Positions 33,736 through 43,792 of a stretch of DNA of 64,000 nucleotides are shown here, piece after piece. Under the pieces are notes generated by a model, which made no database searches, was not told where the DNA came from, and worked only from the letters and a program-made list of their open reading frames with translations. The first letter of the stretch is position 1. The number at the start of each line of letters is the position of its first letter. This stretch comes from Gluconacetobacter diazotrophicus PA1 5 (GTDB taxonomy: Bacteria > Pseudomonadota > Alphaproteobacteria > Acetobacterales > Acetobacteraceae). Position numbers and translations under genes: made by a program. Location of the stretch: assembly GCF_000067045.1 (NCBI RefSeq), contig NC_010125.1:150001-214000 (forward strand), in the 5' to 3' direction.

Positions 33736-34773
33736 TCAGGACTGACCCTGGCTCTGATCCTGCTCGGGCGGGGCTTCGGGCATCGTGGGCGGCCAGAAGG
33801 CCTGGGCGATCTCGCCCTGCACCAGGCGCAGTTCGCGCTGCACCCAGTCCAGGAATTCGTGCAGGCCGCGCAGGATGATGTCCTGCACCGTCTGTTCGGC
33901 CAGGGTCGCGCGCAGTTCCTCGATCCGCTCGGCGGCGGCGTAGCCGTTCTTCAGCCCGTAATCGGTGCGCAGGTGCCCCACCGCCCAGTGCAACTGGCGC
34001 AGGCTGGTCGACAGCGCGCGCGGGAAGCCGTCATTCTTCAGCAGGAAGCCCACGACGCGGCCGGGCGTGATCTCGCCCGACGCGGTGCGGCGGAAGGCGT
34101 GATAGGCGGCGGCGGCACGCAGCACGGCGGACCACTGGCCGATATCGACCTCCGACCCCACGCCGGTCCCGCTGGGCAGCAGCGTGTGGTACTTGATGTC
34201 GATCAGCCGGGTGATCTGGTCGCTGCGTTCCAGCGTGCGGCCCATCAGGTAGAACAGCCACGCCTGGTCGCGATAGAACGTGCCCTCGGTAATGCCGTGA
34301 TGGGTCTGGCAATCCTGCTTCAGCCGGGCGCACAGGCCGGACAGGTTCGACGACCGGATATCGCTGGGCCCCAGCGCGCGGATCGAATTGGTGAAGATGT
34401 TGAGCTGCGTCCACATCTCGGTCGAAATCAGCGGCCGCAGCGCGCGGGCGTTCTCGCGCGCCGCATGGGCGATCGAGGCGATGGAGTTCGGATTCTCGCG
34501 GTCCGTGACGTAGAAATCGACGACATTCTGCTCGGACGCCGTGTCGTGCCGTGCGAAGAACCGCTCCTCGTCCGCGTTGATCTGCACGATCGACAGCCAG
34601 CCGGTGGCGGTGCTGCGCGTGCGCACGAACGTCTCGGTCACGTCGATCAGCCGGGCCAGGTTCTCGATCCGCTCCATGTACCGCGCCAGCCAGATCGTGC
34701 ATTCGGCATAGCGCGACAGCAGGTTGGGCATCGCAACGCCCCCGGGCGGAAGATCGACGACGATATGGCTCAT
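33736..34773 (-). CDS. Alpha-E domain protein
   Basis: This 345-residue protein of the alpha-E (DUF403) family is all helical. N-terminal L-L-S-R-Y-A-E-C-T-I-W-L-A-R-Y-M-E-R-I-E-N-L-A-R is the family hallmark. R-D-Q-A-W-L-F-Y-L-M-G-R-T-L-E-R-S-D marks the second repeat. The tail is Gln/Ser-rich. Its start overlaps the ATP-grasp gene stop (ATGA at 34770-34773). Alpha-E proteins always travel with circularly permuted ATP-grasp and transglutaminase-like proteins, in loci predicted to make or attach short peptide-like tags. No biochemical role has been shown that I can cite. Confidence 0.9.
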   Translation of the reverse strand: MSHIVVDLPPGGVAMPNLLSRYAECTIWLARYMERIENLARLIDVTETFVRTRSTATGWLSIVQINADEERFFARHDTASEQNVVDFYVTDRENPNSIASIAHAARENARALRPLISTEMWTQLNIFTNSIRALGPSDIRSSNLSGLCARLKQDCQTHHGITEGTFYRDQAWLFYLMGRTLERSDQITRLIDIKYHTLLPSGTGVGSEVDIGQWSAVLRAAAAYHAFRRTASGEITPGRVVGFLLKNDGFPRALSTSLRQLHWAVGHLRTDYGLKNGYAAAERIEELRATLAEQTVQDIILRGLHEFLDWVQRELRLVQGEIAQAFWPPTMPEAPPEQDQSQGQS

Positions 34774-36242
34774 GATGCCAGCACCCATGTATCCTTCGAC
34801 CCCCCGCCCTGCGAGGAGTTGACGACCAGCGATCCCTTGCGCAGCGCCACGCGCGACAGCCCCCCCGGCAGCACCCAGGTCGATCGCCCCGTCACGGCGA
34901 AGGGCCGCAGGTCGACATGCCGCGCCTCGATCCCGGCCTCGCACAGGGTGGGGCAGACCGACAGGTCGATGACCGGCTGGCTGATGTAGTTGGCCGGATC
35001 GGCCAGCAGCTTGGCGCGGAATTCCTCCAGCTCGGTCTTCGTCGCGTGCGGGCCGATGATCAGGCCGTACCCGCCGGATTCCCCCACCGGCTTGACCACC
35101 AGCCGCTCCAGGTTGGCCAGCGTGTAGGCCAGGCCCTCGGCCTCGGCGCAGATATGCGTCTCGACATTCGACAGGATCGGCTCTTCCGACAGGTAATAGC
35201 GGATGATGCGCGGCATGTAGGCGTACACCGCCTTGTCGTCCGCCACCCCGGTGCCGATCGCGTTGGCGATGGTCACGTTGCCCCGGCGATAGGCGTCCAC
35301 CAGGCCGGGCACGCCCAGCATGCTGTCGGGGTTGAAGACCCGCGGGTCCAGGAAATCGTCGTTCAGGCGCCGGTAGATCGAATGCACCGGACGCAGGCCG
35401 GCGACCGTGCGCATGAACACGCGCCCGCCCTCGACCACCAGGTCGCGGCCCTCGACCAGCGGCACGCCCATCTCGCGCGCCAGGAACACATGCTCGAAAT
35501 AGGCGGAATTGTAGATCCCGGGCGACAGCAGCACGACCTCGGGGTCCGCCACGCCCTGGGGGGCGACCTCGGCCAGCGCGTGGCGCAGGCGCGGCCCGTA
35601 CTCGTCCACCGGCATCAGGTCCAGCCCGGCGGCCAGGTCGGGCATGACGCGCAGCATCATGTGCCGGCTCTCGATGACGTAGGACACGCCGGACGGCGTG
35701 CGCGCATTGTCCTCCAGCACCAGGAAGGTGCCGTTGCCGTCGCGGACCAGGTCGGTGCCGTTGATATGGACATAGACCCCGCCCGGCACGTCCAGCCCTT
35801 CCATCTCGGGCCGGTAGTTGGCGTTGCCCAGCACCAGGTCGGCCGGGATGATCCCGTCCCTGAGGATGCGGCGTTCGTGATAGATGTCCCACAGGAAATG
35901 GTTCAGCGCCGTGACCCGCTGCTGCACGCCGCGATTGACATGGTCCCACTCGGCGGCGGTCAGCACGCGCGGGATCAGGTCGAAGGGCAGGATGCGGTCG
36001 ATCGCGTCGCGGTCGGTATAGACGGTGAAGGTGATGCCCAGGTTGTACAGTCCGGCCTCGGCCGCGCGGGCCCTCTGCCGCAGTTCCGTCAGGCCGAACT
36101 GCGACAGCCGCTCGCGCACCAGGGCCAGGCTGTCGGGCGGGGCGTCCCTGCGGTTCATCAGTTCGCAGAAGAAATCCGGCTTGTCATAGGACACGAACAG
36201 GCCCGGCCCCTGCGGGGCATTGTGCTCCGTCAGGTCGGTCAT
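34770..36242 (-). CDS. Circularly permuted ATP-grasp (type 2) protein
   Basis: This 490-residue predicted amidoligase would use ATP to form peptide/amide bonds. It has the DUF404/DUF407 layout: Y-D-K-P-D-F-F-C-E-L near the N-terminus, then P-F-D-L-I-P-R-V-L, G-V-Y-V-H-I-N-G-T-D-L-V-R-D, F-L-V-L-E-D-N-A-R-T-P-S-G-V-S-Y, V-L-L-S-P-G-I-Y-N-S-A-Y-F-E-H and V-K-P-V-G-E-S-G-G-Y-G. The ATG at 36242 gives the family start. It is transcribed away from the transglutaminase-DUF2126 gene and is coupled to the alpha-E gene. A second, fused version is at 41219. Confidence 0.92.
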   Translation of the reverse strand: MTDLTEHNAPQGPGLFVSYDKPDFFCELMNRRDAPPDSLALVRERLSQFGLTELRQRARAAEAGLYNLGITFTVYTDRDAIDRILPFDLIPRVLTAAEWDHVNRGVQQRVTALNHFLWDIYHERRILRDGIIPADLVLGNANYRPEMEGLDVPGGVYVHINGTDLVRDGNGTFLVLEDNARTPSGVSYVIESRHMMLRVMPDLAAGLDLMPVDEYGPRLRHALAEVAPQGVADPEVVLLSPGIYNSAYFEHVFLAREMGVPLVEGRDLVVEGGRVFMRTVAGLRPVHSIYRRLNDDFLDPRVFNPDSMLGVPGLVDAYRRGNVTIANAIGTGVADDKAVYAYMPRIIRYYLSEEPILSNVETHICAEAEGLAYTLANLERLVVKPVGESGGYGLIIGPHATKTELEEFRAKLLADPANYISQPVIDLSVCPTLCEAGIEARHVDLRPFAVTGRSTWVLPGGLSRVALRKGSLVVNSSQGGGSKDTWVLAS

Positions 36243-36488
36243 TGTCCCGTTTTCCCCCCTGCGCGGCAGGAGATCAGGCGCGAAGGAATCATTTTCACCA
36301 CCTGCTGGTCCGTTTCCGTTACAGCCAAGCAAGAAATCGCCCCGCCGCCAAGACACAATCCGTATACTCTTCCAGCCACGATGATTTCATGGCGGGCCCG
36401 GCCGAATTACGGTGTTTCCCTCTGGTCGCGGACGGGAAAGCTGGCTAGCGTTCCCGGGCGGAATTTCCATTTACCTCAAGGTCGATGC

Positions 36489-39400
36489 ATGACCCTGCAT
36501 GTCGCGCTGACACATCGCACACGGTACCGCTACGACCGCCCGGTCTCGCTCGGTCCGCAGACGATCCGGCTTCGTCCCGCCCCGCATGCCCGCACGCCCA
36601 TCGTGTCGTACGCCCTGCGGATCGAACCCAAACCCCATTTCATCAACTGGATGCAGGACCCGTCGGGCAATTACCAGGCCCGGATCGTCTTTCCCGAACG
36701 CGTCACGCATTTCGATGTCGCGGTAGATCTGGTGGCCGACATGGCCACAATCAATCCGTTCGACTTCTTTCTGGAGCCCGAGGCCGAGCACTGGCCCTTC
36801 GCCTACGACCCCGTCCTGGCGGGCGAACTGGCGCCGTACCGCGTCCGCGAAACCCCGGGCCCGCTGCTGCAGGCCCTGCTGGACGGGCTGGACCGGACCG
36901 AACAGCGCACGGTGGACATGCTGGTCGCGCTGAACCAGCAGATCCAGCACCGCATCGCCTATGTGGTGCGCATGGAACCGGGCGTCTGGACGCCCGAGGA
37001 AACACTGGCACGCGGGCAGGGCTCGTGCCGCGACAGCGCATGGCTGCTGGTGCAGATCCTGCGGCACCTGGGCTTCGCCGCGCGTTTCGTGTCCGGCTAC
37101 CTGATCCAGCTCGTCGCGGACCAGAAGCCCGTGACCGGGCCCGAGGGCCCGACCGAGGATTTCACCGACCTGCACGCCTGGGCCGAAATCTACCTGCCCG
37201 GCGCGGGCTGGGTCGGGCTGGACGCGACATCGGGCCTGCTGACGGGCGAGGGGCACATTCCCCTGGCCGCGACGCCCGAACCGGCCTCGGCCGCCGCGAT
37301 TTCCGGACTGGTCGAACCGTGCGAGACCGAATTCGATTTTTCCATGGCGGTGACGCGGGTGCTGGAAACCCCGCGCACCACCCGCCCGTACGACGATACG
37401 CAATGGCAGGCGATCCTGGAGGCCGGACGCGCGGTGGACGCCATGCTGGCGGCGGGCCATGTCGGCCTGACCATGGGGGGCGAGCCCACCTTCATCGCCG
37501 CCGCCGACATGGACGCGCCGGAATGGAACATCGACGCGCTGGGCCCGACCAAGCGCGCCTATGCCGGCCGCCTGCTGCGGCGCCTGCTGCCGCTGTGGTC
37601 GAAGGGGGCGGCGATCCAGCACGTGCTGGGCAAGCATTATCCCGGCGAGCAACTGCCGCGCTGGGCGCTGCTGTGCCACTGGCGGCGGGATGGCGAGCCG
37701 GTGTGGACCGACCCGGAACTGCTGGCCTCGGACGACGACACCGACACCGCGACCGAGCGTGACGCCGCCGCCTTCTGCGCCGCGCTGGCCGAACGGCTGC
37801 AGGTCGATCCCGACCTGGTCAGCCCGGCCTACGAGGATATCCATTACTATCTGTGGCGCGAGCACCGCCTGCCGGCCAACGTGGTGGTCGAGGACGCGAA
37901 GCTGCGCGATCCGCTGGAGCGCGAACGCCTGGCGCGGGTCTATGGCCACGGGCTGAACGTGCCGGTGGGCAGCGTGCTGCCGCTGCGGGTGGTGGTGCGC
38001 GACGGGGTGCGCCGCTGGCAGTCCGGCCGCTGGTTCTTCCGTGGCGACCTGATGTTCCTGGTCCCGGGCGATGCCCCGCTGGGCTTCCGCCTGCCGTTGC
38101 AGAGCCTGCTGTGGGCCAGCGACGCCAGCATCGACCACGACGTGGAACGCGACCCGTTCGCGCCCGTGGCCCCGCTGCCGCCCCATCCGGCGCTGGCGCG
38201 GCGGACGGGCCCCGCCCTGGACGGCATCGCCCCCGAATGGACCCGCCAGGGCGTTCCCGGCCGCGACCACGGCAGCATTCCGGGCGGCGCGGCCGGCGAG
38301 GGGCCGGCCCTGTCCGACCTGCCGGCCCTGCCGCCCTATCCCGGCGGGGGGCTGGGCCGCATGTCGCTGGACCGGGCGATGGCCGATCACCTGGTCGCCG
38401 TGGGGCAGGAGGAACCGGAACTGGTCCGCACCGCCCTGGCGGTCGAGGCAAGGGGCGGCATCCTGCATGTGTTCTTCCCGCCGCTCTACGCGGCCGAGGA
38501 CTGGCTGGACCTGTGCGCGGCGGTCGAGGATACGGCCCGCGCCTTCGGCCGCAAGGTGGTGCTGGAAGGCTACCAGCCGCCACGCGACTCCGGGCTGCTG
38601 AATTTCTCGATCACGCCCGACCCGGGGGTGATCGAGGTCAACATCCACCCCGCCGCAAGCTGGGACGAACACGTCACCCGCAGCGATCAACTGTACGACC
38701 AGGCGCGGCAGGTCGGGCTGATCGCCGAGAAATTCATGGTCGACGGGCGCCATGTCGGCACCGGCGGCGGCAACCACGTGGTGATGGGCGCGGCCCGCGC
38801 GGCCGACAGCCCGTTCCTGCGCCGGCCGGACCTGCTGAAATCGCTGCTGGGCTTCTGGCACAACCACCCGTCGCTGTCCTATCTGTTCAGCGGCCTGTTC
38901 ATCGGCCCGTCCTCGCAGCACCCGCGGGTGGACGAGGCCCGGGACGACAGCATTGCGGAACTGGAAATCGCCTTCGCCCAGGTGCGGCCCGGCCAGCACA
39001 CGCCCCCCTGGCTGACGGACCGGCTGTTCCGCAACCTGCTGGCGGACATCACCGGCAACACCCACCGCACCGAATTCTGCATCGACAAGCTCTACGCCCC
39101 CGAAAGCGCGTCCGGCCGGCTGGGGCTGGTGGAATACCGCGCCTTCGAAATGCCGCCGCACCCCCAGATGGCGGCGGCGCAGATGCTGCTGATGCGCGCC
39201 GCGGTCGCCGCGTTCTGGAACCGGCCCTATGACCGCCGCCTGGTGCGCTGGGGCACGCGCCTGCATGACGATTTCATGCTGCCGTACTACGTCCGCCAGG
39301 ATTTCGAGGACGCGATCGCCGAACTGCGCACCCTGGGCGCGCCGCTCGATCCCGCGTGGTTCGCCCCCCACCTGGCCTTCCGCTTCCCCGAAATCGGCGC

Positions 39401-39926
39401 GATCTCGCTGCTGGGCATGACGGTCGAACTGCGCCATGCGCTGGAACCCTGGCACACCCTGGCCGAGGAACCGGGCTCGGGCGGCACCGTCCGCTATGTC
39501 GACAGCTCCGCCGAACGGGTGCAGGTCCAGGTTACGGGCTGGGTGGACGAACGCTACGTCCTGGCCTGCAACGGCGTGGGCGTTCCCCTGACCCGGACGG
39601 AACGGCAGGGCGAATATGTCGGCGGCGTGCGCTTCAAGGCGTGGAATCCCCCCAGCGCCCTGCATCCCACCGTGGGCGTGCAGTCGCCGCTGGTCTTCGA
39701 CGTCTACGATAGCTGGACGGGGCGCAGCCTGGGCGGCCTGACCTATCATGTCGCCCATCCGGGCGGCCGCAATTACGAAACCCGCCCGGTGAACGCGAAC
39801 GAGGCCGAGGCCCGGCGCCGCACGCGCTTCTTCCCCTTCGGCCACACGGTGGGGGCGATGGCGGCGCCGGCGCTCCGGCGCTCGCTGGAACAGCCGCGCA
39901 CGCTGGACCTGCGCCGCTTTCCCTGA
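36489..39926 (+). CDS. Transglutaminase-like/DUF2126 fusion protein
   Basis: This 1145-residue cytoplasmic protein has an N-terminal bacterial transglutaminase N domain (T-H-R-T-R-Y-R-Y-D-R-P). A transglutaminase-like thiol core follows, with Cys near residue 180 (G-Q-G-S-C-R-D-S-A-W), His in D-L-H-A-W-A-E and Asp in G-L-D-A-T-S-G. The large DUF2126 part starts near residue 320 (L-T-M-G-G-E-P-T-F). Family knowledge places it as peptidase or ligase in ATP-grasp/alpha-E loci. It starts 246 nt from the divergent ATP-grasp gene. The shared upstream region is AT-richer than its surroundings but shows no clear motif. Confidence 0.92.
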   Translation: MTLHVALTHRTRYRYDRPVSLGPQTIRLRPAPHARTPIVSYALRIEPKPHFINWMQDPSGNYQARIVFPERVTHFDVAVDLVADMATINPFDFFLEPEAEHWPFAYDPVLAGELAPYRVRETPGPLLQALLDGLDRTEQRTVDMLVALNQQIQHRIAYVVRMEPGVWTPEETLARGQGSCRDSAWLLVQILRHLGFAARFVSGYLIQLVADQKPVTGPEGPTEDFTDLHAWAEIYLPGAGWVGLDATSGLLTGEGHIPLAATPEPASAAAISGLVEPCETEFDFSMAVTRVLETPRTTRPYDDTQWQAILEAGRAVDAMLAAGHVGLTMGGEPTFIAAADMDAPEWNIDALGPTKRAYAGRLLRRLLPLWSKGAAIQHVLGKHYPGEQLPRWALLCHWRRDGEPVWTDPELLASDDDTDTATERDAAAFCAALAERLQVDPDLVSPAYEDIHYYLWREHRLPANVVVEDAKLRDPLERERLARVYGHGLNVPVGSVLPLRVVVRDGVRRWQSGRWFFRGDLMFLVPGDAPLGFRLPLQSLLWASDASIDHDVERDPFAPVAPLPPHPALARRTGPALDGIAPEWTRQGVPGRDHGSIPGGAAGEGPALSDLPALPPYPGGGLGRMSLDRAMADHLVAVGQEEPELVRTALAVEARGGILHVFFPPLYAAEDWLDLCAAVEDTARAFGRKVVLEGYQPPRDSGLLNFSITPDPGVIEVNIHPAASWDEHVTRSDQLYDQARQVGLIAEKFMVDGRHVGTGGGNHVVMGAARAADSPFLRRPDLLKSLLGFWHNHPSLSYLFSGLFIGPSSQHPRVDEARDDSIAELEIAFAQVRPGQHTPPWLTDRLFRNLLADITGNTHRTEFCIDKLYAPESASGRLGLVEYRAFEMPPHPQMAAAQMLLMRAAVAAFWNRPYDRRLVRWGTRLHDDFMLPYYVRQDFEDAIAELRTLGAPLDPAWFAPHLAFRFPEIGAISLLGMTVELRHALEPWHTLAEEPGSGGTVRYVDSSAERVQVQVTGWVDERYVLACNGVGVPLTRTERQGEYVGGVRFKAWNPPSALHPTVGVQSPLVFDVYDSWTGRSLGGLTYHVAHPGGRNYETRPVNANEAEARRRTRFFPFGHTVGAMAAPALRRSLEQPRTLDLRRFP

Positions 39927-40042
39927 CCGTTCCCGCTGACCGTTCTCTCTGCGGCGCGGCTCGACCGGGGCCGCAGGGGGAACGGCGGCCGTGCCGCAGG
40001 CGTTAGTCCGGACTGTGAAACAACGTCCCGGAGGCCCCCGCC

Positions 40043-41134
40043 GTGAAGCTGTTCGCCTGCCAGTCCTGCGACCAGACCCTCTTCTTCGAGAACACGATGT
40101 GCGAACGCTGCCATCATGTCCTCGGCTATCTGGCGGATTGCGACGACCTCAGCGCCCTGGAACCGGCCGAGGATGCGGACGCGGACCAGGATACGGCCAC
40201 GCGCCTGTGGCGCCCCCTGGCGGCCGGCGCGGCCGGCGGGCTCTACCGGTTCTGCGTCAATGCCGAACACGGCGTGTGCAACTGGCTGGTGCCCGATGGC
40301 GGCGACGCCTTCTGCATCGCCTGCCGCCATAACCGGGTGATCCCCGACCTGTCGATCGAGGGCAACGGCGAACGCTGGCGCCGCCTGGAAACGGCCAAGC
40401 ACCGGCTGATCTACACGCTGCTGCGCCTGAACCTGCCGGTGAAGACCCGCCAGGAGGACCCGCAGGGCGGCCTGGCCTTCGATTTCCTGGAGGACGCGCC
40501 GGACGGGACCCACGCGATGACGGGCCATCAGGACGGCGTCGTCACCATCGCGGTGCGCGAGGCCGACGATGCCGCGCGCGAGACGATGCGCGTGGAAATG
40601 GGCGAGCATTACCGCACCCTGCTGGGCCATTTCCGGCACGAGGTCGGGCATTATTACTGGAACGTCCTGGTGCGCGACGGCGGACGGCTGGAAGAATGCC
40701 GGGCGGTGTTCGGCGACGACACCGCCGATTACCAGGCGGCGCTGCGGCACCATTACGACTCCGGGCCGCCCCCGGGCTGGCAGGATCTTTACGTCAGCGA
40801 ATACGCCACCACCCACCCGTGGGAGGATTTCGCCGAGACCTGGGCGCACTACCTGCACATCGTCGCCACGCTGGAAACGGCGCGGGCCTACGGCCTGTCG
40901 GTCGACGTGCGGGTGTCCCACGATCCCTCGCTGCAGACCGACATCGGCTTCGACCCCTATGAAGTCGATTCCTTCGCGCCGATCGCGCGGGCGTGGCTGC
41001 CCCTGACCTATGCCGTCAACAGCCTGAACCGCTCGATGGGCCAGGGGGATTTCTATCCCTTCGTCCTGCCGCCCGCGGTGCTGGAAAAACTGGCCTTCAT
41101 CCACGCCCTGGTCCACGGCGCCCGCACCGCCTGA
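40043..41134 (+). CDS. Zinc-ribbon metallopeptidase (putative zinc-binding peptidase)
   Basis: This 363-residue protein begins with a zinc ribbon (C6-x2-C9 ... C20-x2-C23). A second Cys set (C-V-N, V-C-N-W, C-I-A-C) follows, then a metallopeptidase site H-E-V-G-H-Y-Y-W near residue 199 with W-E-D-F-A-E-T-W-A-H-Y downstream. It matches a family of predicted zinc peptidases common in ATP-grasp/transglutaminase loci. It starts at GTG with GGAGG upstream, 116 nt after the DUF2126 gene. A role in cleaving or recycling the product of the locus is inference. Confidence 0.9.
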   Translation: MKLFACQSCDQTLFFENTMCERCHHVLGYLADCDDLSALEPAEDADADQDTATRLWRPLAAGAAGGLYRFCVNAEHGVCNWLVPDGGDAFCIACRHNRVIPDLSIEGNGERWRRLETAKHRLIYTLLRLNLPVKTRQEDPQGGLAFDFLEDAPDGTHAMTGHQDGVVTIAVREADDAARETMRVEMGEHYRTLLGHFRHEVGHYYWNVLVRDGGRLEECRAVFGDDTADYQAALRHHYDSGPPPGWQDLYVSEYATTHPWEDFAETWAHYLHIVATLETARAYGLSVDVRVSHDPSLQTDIGFDPYEVDSFAPIARAWLPLTYAVNSLNRSMGQGDFYPFVLPPAVLEKLAFIHALVHGARTA

Positions 41135-41218
41135 ATCGCGCGTCCCACCGGGGCGGCCGCGCCCGGCCGGCGCAAAGCCGTTTACTGTTGACCGTCCTTC
41201 GCCCATACATCCTGCATC

Positions 41219-43792
41219 ATGGACATGGCGCAGATCCCTGTGGACGAGATGGTGGACGGCCGTGGCGGCGTCCGGCCCCATTGGCGCGGCCTGCTCAGCA
41301 TGATCAGCGACCTCGGCCATCGCGAACTGCTCGAACGGGGCAGGCTGATGGCGCGCGCCCTGCACGACCAGACGGGGGCCGCCACCGCCGGCCACCCCGG
41401 CGGCTGCGACCCGATCCCGCTGCTGCTGACGGCGCAGGAATTCGCCGGCCTGGCCGATGGCCTGGTCCAGCGCGCCGGCCTGCTGGAGGCGGTGCTGCGC
41501 GACCTGTACGGCCCGCGCACCCTGCTGGCCGACGGGGTGCTGCCGCCGTCTCTGGTCTATCCCGCGCCGGGCTTCCTGCGCATGGGGCAGGGGCATGGTC
41601 CCGGCGCGCACCCCGGCACGCATCCCGGGGGGCGTGCCGCACCCTTCATGACCTTCTATTCGGCGGACCTGATCCGCGGGCCGGACGGGGCCTGGCGCGT
41701 GGTGGCCGACCGGGTGGCGCGCGCCAACGGGGTCGGCCAGGCGCTGGAAAACCGGCGGCAGATGATCCGCATGCTGCCCGAACTGTTTTCGGGGCGTCAG
41801 GTCCGGTCCCTGTCCCCGTTCTTCGACGCATGGCAGGACAGCCTGCAACGGCTGGCGGACCTGCCGGACCGTAATCCCGGCCTGGTGCTGCTGACCCCCC
41901 GCCCGCGCGGCATGCTGTGGGCGGAACACGTCATCCTGGCGCGCGAACTGGGCTGCGCACTGGCCGAAGCCGGCGACCTGGCGGTGCGCGACGGCGCCCT
42001 GTGGCTGAAGACCGTGCGCGGCCTGCGGCGGGTGGACGTGCTGCTGCTGCGCCAGGATGGCTGGACGGTCGATCCGCTGGAACTGGAAGGCGGCTCCACG
42101 CCTGGAATCGCGGGCCTGCTGGACGCGGCGCGCGGCGGGGCGGTCCATCTGGTCAACCACCCCGCCGCAGGCGTGGTCGAGGCCCCGGGCCTGGCCGCGT
42201 TCCTGCCGTCCCTGGCCCGGACCCTGCTGGGCCAGGACCTGAAGCTGGCGGATGTACGGACGGTCTGGCCGGCGGCGCCCGGCGGCGTCGACAGCCTGCT
42301 GTCCGGCGACCGGTCGGCCTGGTGGCTGCGCGACGCGACCGACCCGATGGCGCCGATCCGCCGCCTGGACCGCGCGGGAGGCGACATGATCGCCGCCCTG
42401 CGCGACCGGCCGGACCGCTTCGTGGCGGTCAAGGCCGTGGCGCCGTCGCTCGCGCCCTCGGTCCAGCCGGGCGGGATCGAACCCGCGTCGATCGTCCTGC
42501 GGCTGTTCGCCCTGTTTGACGGGACGGACTGGCAGGTCGTGCCGGGCGGGCTGGCCCGCCTGCTGCCCGACGCCGAGACCCCGCCGGGCAGTCCGATGCA
42601 CCGCCCCCGCGACGGCCACGTCGTCACCAAGGATGTCTGGGTCATGGTCGAGGACACGGCCGACCTGGTCGGTACCGCCGCCATCCGCACCCCCATCCTG
42701 GCCATCCGGCGGGGGCAGGGCGACCTGCCCAGCCGCGCCGCCGACGATTTCTTCTGGCTGGGCCGCTACCTGGAGCAACTGGAGGACGCCGGCCGCGTAC
42801 TGCGTGTGGTGACCCGCCGCGTCGGCCGGGTCGACGGGTCGCCCCGCGACCGCGCGGAACTGGAAACCGTGCTGCACCTCGCCCGCCGCGTCGGCCTGCT
42901 GCAGGGCGACGTCACGGTGGGGGCCGGGTTCGCGACCCTGGTGCGCGCGCTGTCGGCGGTCACGTTCGATTCCGGCCTGCTGCAGCGCCTGCTGTCCGAA
43001 ATCGCGCGGGTCGCCGGCGGCCTGCGCGACCGCCTGACGGCCGAAACCTTCGACACCATCATCGAGGGGACCGACACCCTGCGCATCCAGATGCAGGACG
43101 CGCGCGTGCCCGGCGACCCGGGCCGCACGCTGGAACGGATCGGCCGCGTCACCGACAGCCTGCTGCGCTATGGCGCGACGATATCCGGGCTGACGGCGGA
43201 AAACATGGTCCGCAGCGGCGGGCGCCAGTTCCTCGACCTGGGGCGCCGGGTGGAACGGGCTGGCGCGATCCTGACCTCGGTCGCGCTGGTCCTGCGGCAG
43301 AAGGACGTCGACCAGCGGGGCCGGATGGAGGGCGCGCTGCGGCTGATGCTGGAACTCAGCGATTGCGCCATCACCTATCGCTCGCGCTATTTCGCGGTGC
43401 TGCAGCCCGCCCCGGTGCTGGACCTGCTGCTGCTGGACGAGGGCAATCCCCGCGGCGTCGCCTGCCAGATGGCGATGATCACCGAGTCCCTGGCCGACCT
43501 GGAAGGGGGCGGCGGGGACGCTGGCGGCGCGGACGGGGGCCTGGCCGGAACGGCGCGGGCGGTCATGGACCGGCTGCGCGCCCTGGTCGCGGACATGCTG
43601 GCATCCCCGCAGCAGGACGTCGCGGCGGCGGCGCTGCCCGACCGGATTCAGGATATCCATGATACGCTGCGCAGCCTGGGCCGGCAGATCGCCCGGCGCT
43701 ATTTCGTCGTGCTGCCCCCCCCGCGCGCGGTGGGCGGCCTGCGCGGCGCGGACCGTTCCGGCGCGATGGACGGGACGATGGACGAATCATGA
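41219..43792 (+). CDS. Fused circularly permuted ATP-grasp and alpha-E protein
   Basis: This 857-residue protein joins in one chain what the minus-strand pair encodes separately. The N-terminal ATP-grasp half (about 1-490) has L-R-D-L-Y-G-P-R-T-L-L, F-Y-S-A-D-L-I-R-G, V-L-L-T-P-R-P-R-G-M-L-W-A-E-H and V-K-A-V-A. The C-terminal alpha-E half (from about 500) has F-W-L-G-R-Y-L-E-Q-L-E-D and R-Y-F-V-V-L near the end. The ATP-grasp loop lacks the G-E-S-G-G-Y-G seen in the separate protein, so its ligase activity may differ. It overlaps the next transglutaminase gene by 4 nt. Confidence 0.9.
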   Translation: MDMAQIPVDEMVDGRGGVRPHWRGLLSMISDLGHRELLERGRLMARALHDQTGAATAGHPGGCDPIPLLLTAQEFAGLADGLVQRAGLLEAVLRDLYGPRTLLADGVLPPSLVYPAPGFLRMGQGHGPGAHPGTHPGGRAAPFMTFYSADLIRGPDGAWRVVADRVARANGVGQALENRRQMIRMLPELFSGRQVRSLSPFFDAWQDSLQRLADLPDRNPGLVLLTPRPRGMLWAEHVILARELGCALAEAGDLAVRDGALWLKTVRGLRRVDVLLLRQDGWTVDPLELEGGSTPGIAGLLDAARGGAVHLVNHPAAGVVEAPGLAAFLPSLARTLLGQDLKLADVRTVWPAAPGGVDSLLSGDRSAWWLRDATDPMAPIRRLDRAGGDMIAALRDRPDRFVAVKAVAPSLAPSVQPGGIEPASIVLRLFALFDGTDWQVVPGGLARLLPDAETPPGSPMHRPRDGHVVTKDVWVMVEDTADLVGTAAIRTPILAIRRGQGDLPSRAADDFFWLGRYLEQLEDAGRVLRVVTRRVGRVDGSPRDRAELETVLHLARRVGLLQGDVTVGAGFATLVRALSAVTFDSGLLQRLLSEIARVAGGLRDRLTAETFDTIIEGTDTLRIQMQDARVPGDPGRTLERIGRVTDSLLRYGATISGLTAENMVRSGGRQFLDLGRRVERAGAILTSVALVLRQKDVDQRGRMEGALRLMLELSDCAITYRSRYFAVLQPAPVLDLLLLDEGNPRGVACQMAMITESLADLEGGGGDAGGADGGLAGTARAVMDRLRALVADMLASPQQDVAAAALPDRIQDIHDTLRSLGRQIARRYFVVLPPPRAVGGLRGADRSGAMDGTMDES

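Noticed and set aside
36471-39845. Open frame of 1124 codons on the minus strand
   Set aside because: It is antisense to the transglutaminase/DUF2126 gene, with low-complexity sequence and no family match.
39773-43660. Open frame of 1295 codons on the minus strand
   Set aside because: It lies antisense to the zinc peptidase and the ATP-grasp/alpha-E fusion, has no recognisable domain, and shows the codon-shadow composition of GC-rich coding DNA.
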